Part shown: positions 8,199 to 16,394 of the stretch, one piece after another
Layout of the letters: every line of letters starts with the position of its first letter
How positions within the stretch are numbered: position 1 is the stretch's first letter
Assembly (NCBI GenBank): GCA_021773355.1
Contig: JAJFKE010000023.1
Location: 434,001 to 498,000 of the forward strand
Length of the DNA: 64,000 nt
Reading direction: 5' to 3'
Source of the DNA: Gammaproteobacteria bacterium
GTDB taxonomy: Bacteria > Pseudomonadota > Gammaproteobacteria > Pseudomonadales > Pseudohongiellaceae
The notes under the pieces: model-generated
Database searches by the model: none
Seen by the model: the letters and a program-made list of their open reading frames with translations, nothing else
Told to the model about the DNA's origin: nothing
Program-made: the position numbers and the translations under genes

Positions 8199-10523
8199 AT
8201 GCAAAAATTTGGGATTGGTCAACCGACAACTCGGATCGAAGATGAAAGACTGACTACCGGTCAGGGTCGTTACATCGATGACATAAATCTCGCCGGTCAG
8301 AGCTATGCCTGCTTCGTTCGATCTCCCCACGCCCATGCCAGAATCAAAGAGATAGATCTGGCTGCAGCGCTGGCGCTTCCCGGCGTGCTGGCCATCTACA
8401 CAGCAGCGGATCTGCAAGCAGAAGGCATAGGCAATGTGCCCTGTCTGGCGCCCACTCAAAACCACGATGGCTCGCCTTCTATCAGTCCGCCGCGTCCAGC
8501 TCTGGCGCAAGATATTGTGCGCCACGTTGGCGATGCCGTGGCAATGGTGGTGGCCGAGACTCTCGCCCAGGCGAAGGACGCAGCGGAGCTGGCCTGGGTT
8601 GACTACGAATTGCTAGCGGCCGTGGTTGAGACCGACGAGGCTTTAGCGAGTGACGTTCAGGTTTGGGATCAAGCTCCGGCGAATCGCTGCTTCGATTGGG
8701 AGACCGGAGACGAAGCGGCGACCGATGCAGCTATCCAACAGGCCGCCCACAGGGTGGAACTGAAACTGGTCAATAACCGGTTGGTGCCCACATCAATAGA
8801 AACACGTGGAGCCATCGCCTCAATCGAAGCGGGCAGCGGGCGTTTGGTTTTACATGTCTCCTGCCAGGGTGTGCATATCATGCGCAGGATTCTCGCCACG
8901 CAGATTTTTAACATCCCTGAAGAAGATATTCACGTGCTATGCGACGACGTCGGCGGCGGTTTTGGCATGAAGATATTTGTGTTCCCGGAATATGTGGTAG
9001 CACTTTTGGCCGCACGTAAGCTACAGCGGCCAGTTAAGTGGATTGCCGAACGCAACGAAGCCTTCGTCAGTGACAGTCACGGCCGCGATCATGTTACTCG
9101 CTTGCAACTCGCCTTAGACAAAGATGCGCGCATACTTGGACTCAAGGTAAATACCGTCGCCAACCTCGGCGCCTATCTTTCCAACTTCGCACCCTTTATT
9201 GCTACTGCCGCTGGCGTGCCGATGCTGGTTGGTTGCTATCTGGTACCGACGATTCACGTAAAAATTCAAGGCGTGTTCACGCATACTACACCGGTAGATG
9301 CATATCGTGGGGCAGGCCGGCCGGAGGCGATCTATGCCATAGAAAGACTGCTAGATGCGGCGGCGTACGATCTGGACATATCAGCTGTAGAAATTCGGCG
9401 ACGAAATTTTATCTCTCCCGAGGCAATGCCATTCGAGACGATATTGGGTTCGGTCTATGATAGCGGCGAGTTTGCCAAGAACCTGGACGATGCTCTGAAA
9501 ATCTCACGTTGGGAAGATTTTGAAAGCCGGCGTGATGCAGTTCTGGCTAGTGGAAAGTTGCGTGGCATTGGTCTGGCGAGCTATATCGAAAAATGCTCAG
9601 GCGGTGCGGCGGAAGAAGCGCGACTCAGAGTCTCCGCCGATGGCCACGTGACCCTGTATATCGGCACCCAGTCCAATGGCCAGGGTCATGAAACTGCGTT
9701 TCGACAAATTATTTCAGAGCGGTTGGGACTTGGCTTCGAAGATATCAGCGTAGTACAGGGTGACTCCGATCGCATTGCCAGCGGCGGGGGCACTATGGGG
9801 TCCCGTTCGGTTCCAGTGGGTGGTGCGGCGATTTCCGCGGCCGCTACCAGCCTTATCGAGAAAGCGAAACACAAGGCAGCAGAAATATTAGAGACCGCCG
9901 TGGCCGATATCGAATTCGAGGCAGGAGAGTTCCGCATAGTTGGCACCGATCGCAGCCAGAGTTTTAAATCCGTCGCACAGGCGTCGGCGCCAGTCGACGG
10001 CAGCGCAAGTTTTGATGAGAAACAGACTTTTACGCCGCTAGAGGCGACCTATCCCAACGGCACTCATGTCTGCGAGCTGGAGATTGATCAAAACACCGGA
10101 GCCATCGAAGTTGTGGACTACACTGTGGTGGACGATTTCGGCAAGGCGATAAATCCACTGTTGCTCGAGGGACAGGTGCACGGCGGCATCGCTCAGGGTC
10201 TGGGTCAGGCTCTGCTGGAAAACTGTGCCTATGATGCAGACACCGGACAGCTGCTATCTGCCACCTTTATGGACTACACCATGCCCAGGGCCAGCAACCT
10301 GCCGTTGATTCGCTTCAAGCGTAATGAAGTCCCCTGTACCAGCAATCCGCTAGGCATAAAGGGTGCCGGAGAAGCCGGCGCCATCGGTGCACCACCAGCC
10401 ATAATCAATGCCATCGTCAATGCTTTAAGAGACTATAGAGTGCGACATGTGGATATGCCAGCAACACCCGACAAGTTGTGGCAGTTAATGCAATTGGCGA
10501 AGCAAAATCGGAAGTCCCTCTGA
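8199..10523 (+). CDS. Second, orphan form II CoxL-like large subunit
   Basis: 774 residues from the ATG at 8199 (GGAG 7 bases before it). A GTG at 8169 gives ten more residues but has no support. It is a full-length molybdopterin subunit, with RIEDERLTTGQGRYIDDI at the N terminus, DDVGGGFGMKIFVFPEY near residue 250, the canonical form II loop [11 protein letters not shown] (about 9294-9325), and IKGAGEAGAIGAPPAIINA with the catalytic Glu at the C terminus. It resembles the CoxL of the neighbouring operon along its whole length but is read in the opposite direction and has no S or M subunit of its own. It may share CoxS and CoxM with the adjacent operon, giving a second substrate specificity, or be a paralog under other control. 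Confidence 0.87.
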   Translation: MQKFGIGQPTTRIEDERLTTGQGRYIDDINLAGQSYACFVRSPHAHARIKEIDLAAALALPGVLAIYTAADLQAEGIGNVPCLAPTQNHDGSPSISPPRPALAQDIVRHVGDAVAMVVAETLAQAKDAAELAWVDYELLAAVVETDEALASDVQVWDQAPANRCFDWETGDEAATDAAIQQAAHRVELKLVNNRLVPTSIETRGAIASIEAGSGRLVLHVSCQGVHIMRRILATQIFNIPEEDIHVLCDDVGGGFGMKIFVFPEYVVALLAARKLQRPVKWIAERNEAFVSDSHGRDHVTRLQLALDKDARILGLKVNTVANLGAYLSNFAPFIATAAGVPMLVGCYLVPTIHVKIQGVFTHTTPVDAYRGAGRPEAIYAIERLLDAAAYDLDISAVEIRRRNFISPEAMPFETILGSVYDSGEFAKNLDDALKISRWEDFESRRDAVLASGKLRGIGLASYIEKCSGGAAEEARLRVSADGHVTLYIGTQSNGQGHETAFRQIISERLGLGFEDISVVQGDSDRIASGGGTMGSRSVPVGGAAISAAATSLIEKAKHKAAEILETAVADIEFEAGEFRIVGTDRSQSFKSVAQASAPVDGSASFDEKQTFTPLEATYPNGTHVCELEIDQNTGAIEVVDYTVVDDFGKAINPLLLEGQVHGGIAQGLGQALLENCAYDADTGQLLSATFMDYTMPRASNLPLIRFKRNEVPCTSNPLGIKGAGEAGAIGAPPAIINAIVNALRDYRVRHVDMPATPDKLWQLMQLAKQNRKSL

Positions 10524-10736
10524 AAAACACCGAATAATGTGATCTGCGCTTACTCAAACCTGCAAATTTGGCCTTTGCCTTGGTTCTTCCTAACATGCAT
10601 TGGTCAAACTAGGGAACACTGAACTTATTAACTTAGCGAACATCCAATTTTCAACTAACAACTGATTATGGATTTGCACACCTGTGAACCATTTATGAAA
10701 TCCATAGCAAACTTTCTAGGGCACTCTGCTTAGACC

Positions 10737-13187
10737 TTATTCATACTTCAGGACGGAGACTGGATTTTTCCTAGCCACCCGCCAGGCCTGAAGTGAAAGA
10801 GTAGCCATTGCAATAATTAAACAAATAATCGATGCAAGCAGGAATACGGCATAATTCAGATCAGTCCGGTAAGCAAATACCTGTACCCACTGACTCATAA
10901 TGACGAAGGAAACAACCCACGCTATAAGCGACGCAATCAATACGGTTACTACTACGCTTCGGCAAAGGAGAGCTATCAACTGAAATGGGCTTGCTCCCAA
11001 AACTTTACGAATTCCAATTTCTCTGGTTCGACGCTCTGCCGTAACTCCTGCCAAACCGAACAGTCCCAGACAAGTTATTGTCAGGCAAATGCTGGCAAAG
11101 CAAGCGAGCAAATACATTAATAACCTCTCGGAAGAATAAAGATCATCCAGTGAATCTTCTAGTAAACTGTACTCAATTCCAACCTGTTGATTGTCAAAAG
11201 CCATCAGTCTATTTTCGATGAACTCAAGCGTGTCATTACGATTTTCCCCTGACCAGTGCACAACCAAAGACCATTCGGATCCTAATCTATCAGCGTTGCT
11301 GAATTGCGGTTGATACATATAAAACGGTTCTATACCGCTATGCATTGATTTGAAGTTAAAATTCTCGACCACAGCAATTACCGTACCTCGAGTTCCCCAA
11401 GTCGCCCGCACAGTCTTCCCAATCGGTTCATCCCATTGCATATATTCCACCAGCGCTTCATTAACGATGACGGCTGCGAGGGCATCGGTCGCTATTCCCG
11501 GGTTGAAACTGCGCCCTTCCAAAACCTCCATGTCCATCACATCGATAAAATTGTCTGCCACTCCCATATGGGCCATTTGTACTGATTCTACCTCTCCCGA
11601 ATTGGTTTCAAAACCGGTCGAATTGACACTAAAGTTCTGGCCCATTATTGAAGTAGCAAATGTTACTCCGACTACATCGTCGTGACTTTGTAATTCGTTT
11701 TCAATTACGGATAACTGGCTGATTAACTCTTGTCCGCGCAGAGTAATGACAATACGATTATCTTTACTAAACCCTAGGGGCTGGTTAGTAAGAAATCGTA
11801 GCTGAATCAGCATCAGTAACACACAAGTTATTACAATGACTGAAACTGTAAACTGCAGGAGTAACAAAAAGTTATTGAATTTTAGTTTGTCCAGTCCAAG
11901 GTTACTTCTTCGAGCAATGGTCCCAAATTGTGGTTTCATCGATGACAGATGCAAGGCTGGATAAATGCCTGCCAATAGTCCAAAAGCAATAGCAACTATT
12001 GTCATAGCCCAGGCCACACTTGTTTCTGTATTGAAAGACTGAAGCACCATATTGCTTGTCATGGCGCTTAAGGTTCCCCTATTTATCAGAAATTCAACTA
12101 CGATATAACCAAGCGTCATGGCAATTAATGAAAGCGCAACGGACTCACTAAGAAACTGCAGAAATAGTGAAGATTTCCGTTCTCCCAATACTTTTCGAAC
12201 TGAAACTTCTTTGTTTCGCTTCGCGAATCCAGCTGTGGAAATATTGGTGTAGTTGCTAGCAGCAATTAGTAGAATAAAAATAACGACTGAAGCTAGCGTG
12301 TAAAGATTCAAGCGATTGCCTGTAGGAAGGTCGTTTAGCAAGTCCTGCCCAAGATGTATATTAGCTAACGGTTGAATCCATCCGCTCCAGGCACGATTCG
12401 TCCGCTCTCTGGACAGCTCCTCCATATAATTTTGGTAGAACTGACTCGCAAGTGGTTGAAACTGCTCTGCCGAATAGCCCTCGGGCATCAATAAATACGT
12501 GTAGGTATTAACACCAAACAACCAACGAGTAATTTCAGTTTCAGCAATTTTTAGTTCATCCAAATTATGCGAGAACAGTACATCGTATTTCAGGTGGACA
12601 TTTTCAGGCAGGTCCTGGAACACGAGTAGAATTCTGCGAGTTTCACCGTTTTCAAGAGTAACCACTTCTCCGACTGCACTTTGTTCACCGAAATATTGGC
12701 GGGCAAAGGACTGACTAACAGCCATTGACGAAGGATCAACCAATGCAGTCTTAGGGTCTCCAGCCAGCACTTCATGGCTAAATACCTCAAACACGTTATC
12801 ATCCACGTAGTATGCGCGATCCCAAAAATAGACATCGCTTTCATGTTGTATCAGCACGTCCGACGGCAGCGGCCGAAATCTGACAGCTTGTTCAATTTCC
12901 GAAAAATTTTCCTCTAGAATAGGACCCAGTACCGGAGACGTGATCGCTAGTTCCCGCCGCTGACTACCCGTATCATAGTCATAGTAAGCATTAGCGACTC
13001 TGAATATACGTTCGTAATTTTGAAAATTTTTGTCATAGCTCAATTCGTGCTTGAGATACAGCCCAATTATCAAACAACAAGCCATCGCCAGAGACAAGCC
13101 AATGATGCTGATGGAAGCATAGAGCTTATCTCTGTAAAGAGATCTAATCGCAAGTTTTAGCGCATTAAATAGAATAGAACTATTCAC
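10737..13187 (-). CDS. Solitary FtsX/MacB-type ABC permease with duplicated halves
   Basis: 816 residues from a GTG at 13187 (GAGG upstream). TM1 lies near residues 20-45, followed by a MacB-type periplasmic domain (ELSYDKNFQNYERIFRVANA). Next come FtsX domain 1 with the coupling stretch RNKEVSVRKVLGERKSSL, a second periplasmic domain, and FtsX domain 2 with RTREIGIRKVLGASPFQL. The end is NPVSVLKYE. It has the same overall plan as the array permeases at 34-64 kb but clearly belongs to another branch, closer in style to permeases common in Bacteroidota (inferred). No ATPase gene is adjacent. It is probably a transmembrane subunit of a type VII (mechanotransmission) ABC system that uses an ATPase encoded elsewhere; the substrate is unknown. 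Confidence 0.82.
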   Translation of the reverse strand: MNSSILFNALKLAIRSLYRDKLYASISIIGLSLAMACCLIIGLYLKHELSYDKNFQNYERIFRVANAYYDYDTGSQRRELAITSPVLGPILEENFSEIEQAVRFRPLPSDVLIQHESDVYFWDRAYYVDDNVFEVFSHEVLAGDPKTALVDPSSMAVSQSFARQYFGEQSAVGEVVTLENGETRRILLVFQDLPENVHLKYDVLFSHNLDELKIAETEITRWLFGVNTYTYLLMPEGYSAEQFQPLASQFYQNYMEELSRERTNRAWSGWIQPLANIHLGQDLLNDLPTGNRLNLYTLASVVIFILLIAASNYTNISTAGFAKRNKEVSVRKVLGERKSSLFLQFLSESVALSLIAMTLGYIVVEFLINRGTLSAMTSNMVLQSFNTETSVAWAMTIVAIAFGLLAGIYPALHLSSMKPQFGTIARRSNLGLDKLKFNNFLLLLQFTVSVIVITCVLLMLIQLRFLTNQPLGFSKDNRIVITLRGQELISQLSVIENELQSHDDVVGVTFATSIMGQNFSVNSTGFETNSGEVESVQMAHMGVADNFIDVMDMEVLEGRSFNPGIATDALAAVIVNEALVEYMQWDEPIGKTVRATWGTRGTVIAVVENFNFKSMHSGIEPFYMYQPQFSNADRLGSEWSLVVHWSGENRNDTLEFIENRLMAFDNQQVGIEYSLLEDSLDDLYSSERLLMYLLACFASICLTITCLGLFGLAGVTAERRTREIGIRKVLGASPFQLIALLCRSVVVTVLIASLIAWVVSFVIMSQWVQVFAYRTDLNYAVFLLASIICLIIAMATLSLQAWRVARKNPVSVLKYE

Positions 13188-13377
13188 AATGTGATTACCT
13201 CACGACCCAGATGTTCCACCTGCACGGAAAAACAGGAAATTTTTCGCCCACTCTGACACTTAACTTTGGTTGATTAGCCACAATAAATGAAGCAATAGCT
13301 ATGCCATGAAATTTTTACCTAGATTTAGCCCCTTAACGAAGAAACTAGCGCTAATGCAACTGCAGCGTGTACCAATC

Positions 13378-13397
13378 TGAAACAGTATATTGTTTCA
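13378..13397. promoter_or_regulatory. Operator-like inverted repeat
   Basis: TGAAACA and TGTTTCA form perfect 7-bp arms around the 6-bp AT-rich spacer GTATAT. It lies about 190 bp upstream of the solitary permease gene, in an AT-rich stretch without coding sequence. The form suits a dimeric regulator; no regulator is known. Confidence 0.4.
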
Positions 13398-13419
13398 ATA
13401 TAGTACGGACTGAAAAATT

Positions 13420-13537
13420 AGAGGGACAGGTCTATTTTTCTGCATGCCGTTGACGGCCCGTGCACGCGCCTCAATTCTTTGCTCTGTTCAGATATCTATT
13501 CGTCCGACAATGACAGTAAATAAATCTGCCCTCCTTT
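13420..13537 (-). mobile_element. Internally deleted, MITE-like derivative of the RayT element
   Basis: The left part, 13420 to about 13495, aligns with the left end and transposase 3' terminus of the intact element at 25625 (shared stretches TATTTTTCTG, ATGCCGT and CTCAATTCTTTG). The last bases, 13518-13537 (AAATAAATCTGCCCTCCTTT), match the right end of the intact element (26409-26426) with small changes. The two ends are thus imperfect inverted repeats about 80 bp apart, with most of the gene missing. It cannot code for a transposase. Confidence 0.7.
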
Positions 13538-13560
13538 GATCCTGATCCAATTCTTCCAGG

Positions 13561-15993
13561 TTAATCCATGCACTCGCTAGCCGACCTTAAAATAAAACTC
13601 AAAGGCTTATGCCCAAGTTGTGCTAACACCACATTGCAGTAAACACGATCCTCGCTTACCGAAACTTCGGGCAGTTCTAATATCCCGGTCGCATTATCGA
13701 ACTGAGCCAACTTAGTCAAATTGGAAAGCACTGGCCGATAAGTCACAAAATCGAAAAAATCAGCAAATAAGTTGATTGGATTATGTTGAAATAACACCTC
13801 AATTACTCCATCTTCAATGGTATCTGCAGTCAAAATGAGTTGTCCGGACCTTGGCTCATAGGCGGCGGAAACTTTTTCGGAAAAATCAATACGGGTGAGG
13901 CGATTGGAACTGCTCCCAAAGGCGAACGCAGAGGTATAAGCAAACACACTCCCCCTGGGATCAATAGCGAGATGGGATATGTCAAAAATATTGTTTTCTC
14001 GCACATCGATCAAATCGCGGGAGATTACTTCTGTAATCTGCCCATCCCACGTGACCGCGAAGGCATTTTCAGAAGTATCAGCTGTTACATAAACTACCGA
14101 GGCATAGTCCACCTGAACATCCTGCGGCCCAAGAAAGGCAGCAGCACCATCACCCTGGCTGTCAATAAACAGGCTAACCTCACCTGCAGAACTGATCCTG
14201 AAACCATTATTAGAATCTTCGCCAATAACATAAATATCCTCTGCGTAGGTCGCCAAAGCCACCGGCTTTTGCAGCATTTGTATGTCATTACCACTTATAT
14301 CAATAACCTGCTCCAGCGTTCCATCAAGTCGTAATCTTAAGACATTATTGGAAAGTGCCCCTGCAACCAATATATTTCCTGCACTATCAATCGCCAAATC
14401 GCTAGGCGCAAGTAATGAGGAAATACCAGTGCCTTCCGAACTTATCAGCTGATCAATCTGTCCATCTTCGCCAATCCTAAAAACATTATTAGACTCTGCC
14501 CCAGCCACATAAATAGCTCGATCGACTTCGTTATAAACGACGCTGCTAGGAGCTAACAAAGAATGTACACCATCTCCGGCCTGATCAATGATCTGCCGAA
14601 CACTGCCGTCAATCGTGCGGATGAATACGTTATTCGACAATTCTCCGGAGACATAAACATTACCCTCGAAATCAACATCAATGGAACTGGCTCGTTGCAG
14701 TGGATAGGTGTGGTCGCCAAATTCGCTAATGATTTCTTCCTGAGAAAGATCGGGTGAAATTTTCATCACGTTGCTGGTAGATTTAGACAGAGACCTTGAT
14801 GCCAAATAGACATTACCGCGCAGATCAACTGCGAGCCCAGCACTCGCGCTTACAGTTGAACTAGGCAGATAACCTGTCAAAGGACGCACTAGTCCGTCAA
14901 CGTCAATTTCGATTAAGCCGTGACGCCCGGCAGAGAAAACAACGCTGCCGTCTGGGCTGGTCTTTATGTCCGATTTAATCAGAGAGGCTTGTACTTGATT
15001 CGAGAAAGCTGTGGAGAAATCAATTTCTCGTATGTCACCATTGGGGGAAATTTGTAAAACGAAATTGAACTGAAAGGGCTGGTTAGGATCAGGAGACCTT
15101 CGCACAGGAATGTAGATGTTACCCGACTCGTCGACAGCAATTGAAAACGCTTCATAAATCGGGTCCAGTTCAATGAATAACTTGGCTGGCTGTGCGGGCT
15201 GGACTTTGAATATACTACGAGAATCCGTGCTTATTACATACAGCGTACCTTCGGTGTCTATAGCAATAGCATCTGATTCCAGCCTGCCATCACTTCCTGG
15301 GACGAAGGCGTTAAACACCTCGCTTTGAATCCCAGCGCTCGATATTTTAACAACGTTAGCCGAAAGCCGGCCTGCGAGAAAGACATTATCATCGGCATCG
15401 ATGACAATGCTCTGTATCTCGTCCAAAGCAAAAGGATTTAAGTCTTCACTTAATAAGGTTTGTACATTGCCCGAGGCATCGAGCTTGATTAGCACATCTT
15501 GAAAGCGACTATCGGTAGCCAGGAAAATATTGCCTTGCGAATCCAGTTCCATATAGCGAAAAGGCGTGGGAACTGCAAAAACTTCAGGCCCTGTAAGAGT
15601 ACCGAAAATGCTGAGACCGACTTCCTCTGAATACTTAAATATCGTCGAGCTGATAGTAGACCAAAATAAAAAATAAACATCATCTTGAAAGACTGATATA
15701 GCAGAAGCCGAAGAACCATCAAAGAACCCAAATTCACCGAAATCTGCCAGAAGAATTGTTTCGCCTGTAGGTGCTATCTTAAAGGCTGATCTACTATTCC
15801 TACTGAATGTATAGACGTTACCCTGGGAATCTACCGCGAAGGTTGTTGGATGAAGAAGTCGCTCCGAAAAAAGAGGCGCAGCGTTTGGAATCAACTCGGT
15901 ATATCGCTGCGCACTAAGCCTGTTGGCAAAAAGCAACAAGCACAGCAGCAATACGATAAGGTTCAATTCTCTAAAAAAGCGAGTCGGAAACAT
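13561..15993 (-). CDS. Secreted NHL-type beta-propeller repeat protein
   Basis: 810 residues with an N-terminal signal peptide (about 1-30, hydrophobic core LIVLLLCLLLFANRLSAQ). Almost all of the rest consists of repeats built on xxVDSQGNVYT or IDADDNVFLAG followed about 20-25 residues later by SNNVFRI or SNNVLRL, as in NHL/six-bladed propeller proteins. At least ten such units can be counted by eye, enough for more than one propeller. The C-terminal 100 residues (LILTADTIEDGVIEVLFQHNP and onward) look like a separate beta-sandwich. There is no catalytic motif. It is probably an exported binding or scaffold protein; the ligand is unknown. The start ATG at 15993 is set by the signal peptide. 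Confidence 0.72.
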   Translation of the reverse strand: MFPTRFFRELNLIVLLLCLLLFANRLSAQRYTELIPNAAPLFSERLLHPTTFAVDSQGNVYTFSRNSRSAFKIAPTGETILLADFGEFGFFDGSSASAISVFQDDVYFLFWSTISSTIFKYSEEVGLSIFGTLTGPEVFAVPTPFRYMELDSQGNIFLATDSRFQDVLIKLDASGNVQTLLSEDLNPFALDEIQSIVIDADDNVFLAGRLSANVVKISSAGIQSEVFNAFVPGSDGRLESDAIAIDTEGTLYVISTDSRSIFKVQPAQPAKLFIELDPIYEAFSIAVDESGNIYIPVRRSPDPNQPFQFNFVLQISPNGDIREIDFSTAFSNQVQASLIKSDIKTSPDGSVVFSAGRHGLIEIDVDGLVRPLTGYLPSSTVSASAGLAVDLRGNVYLASRSLSKSTSNVMKISPDLSQEEIISEFGDHTYPLQRASSIDVDFEGNVYVSGELSNNVFIRTIDGSVRQIIDQAGDGVHSLLAPSSVVYNEVDRAIYVAGAESNNVFRIGEDGQIDQLISSEGTGISSLLAPSDLAIDSAGNILVAGALSNNVLRLRLDGTLEQVIDISGNDIQMLQKPVALATYAEDIYVIGEDSNNGFRISSAGEVSLFIDSQGDGAAAFLGPQDVQVDYASVVYVTADTSENAFAVTWDGQITEVISRDLIDVRENNIFDISHLAIDPRGSVFAYTSAFAFGSSSNRLTRIDFSEKVSAAYEPRSGQLILTADTIEDGVIEVLFQHNPINLFADFFDFVTYRPVLSNLTKLAQFDNATGILELPEVSVSEDRVYCNVVLAQLGHKPLSFILRSASECMD

Positions 15994-16069
15994 TATTTGA
16001 AAATGACTCCTACAAATTACAGGGATCTAAGCCTGGAATACACGGAACACTAATGACTTATTAAATTAG

Positions 16070-16339
16070 CTACGCATTGAACCGGTCAACACGGCCAAGC
16101 GCAGGGAAACCCATAGGAAGATCAAAGGATGGGAAGTCATCGGCGATATCAGAATGTATTTCAAGTTGACCACGGAGATCGATATCAAACAGAACCTCCG
16201 CTACATCAACAGGTATCGCATCTTGGAATTCTGTATCGGCAATGCTAGAAAAGCCCCGACTAAACGTAATTTCTGCATTGCCACTCTCCAAACATTTACT
16301 AATGAATTGGAGCTCCCACTTTGCATTCTCGTGCAGCAA
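16070..16339 (-). CDS. Weak ORF, 89 residues, in the gap between two exported-protein genes
   Basis: An open frame with only a TTG start and no clear ribosome site lies between the beta-propeller gene and the PQQ dehydrogenase gene. The translation (ending in DDFPSFDLPMGFPALGRVDRFNA) has no recognisable domain. The frame stays open up to a stop near 16381, without any ATG. It may be a decayed gene fragment or chance. Apart from it, 15994-16394 (401 bp) holds nothing I can name. Confidence 0.2.
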   Translation of the reverse strand: MLHENAKWELQFISKCLESGNAEITFSRGFSSIADTEFQDAIPVDVAEVLFDIDLRGQLEIHSDIADDFPSFDLPMGFPALGRVDRFNA

Positions 16340-16394
16340 ATTGCAACGAGTTTGCGGGGAGACGACTAACAGGGAACACTATTAAGCTAAAAAG

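Larger units (their letters stand above)
13188..13560. other. Intergenic region, 373 bp, with palindrome and deleted mobile element
   Basis: This is the upstream region of the solitary permease. It holds a 20-bp inverted repeat (13378-13397) and a short relic of a RayT element (13420-13537), listed separately. No gene was recognised in it. Confidence 0.6.
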
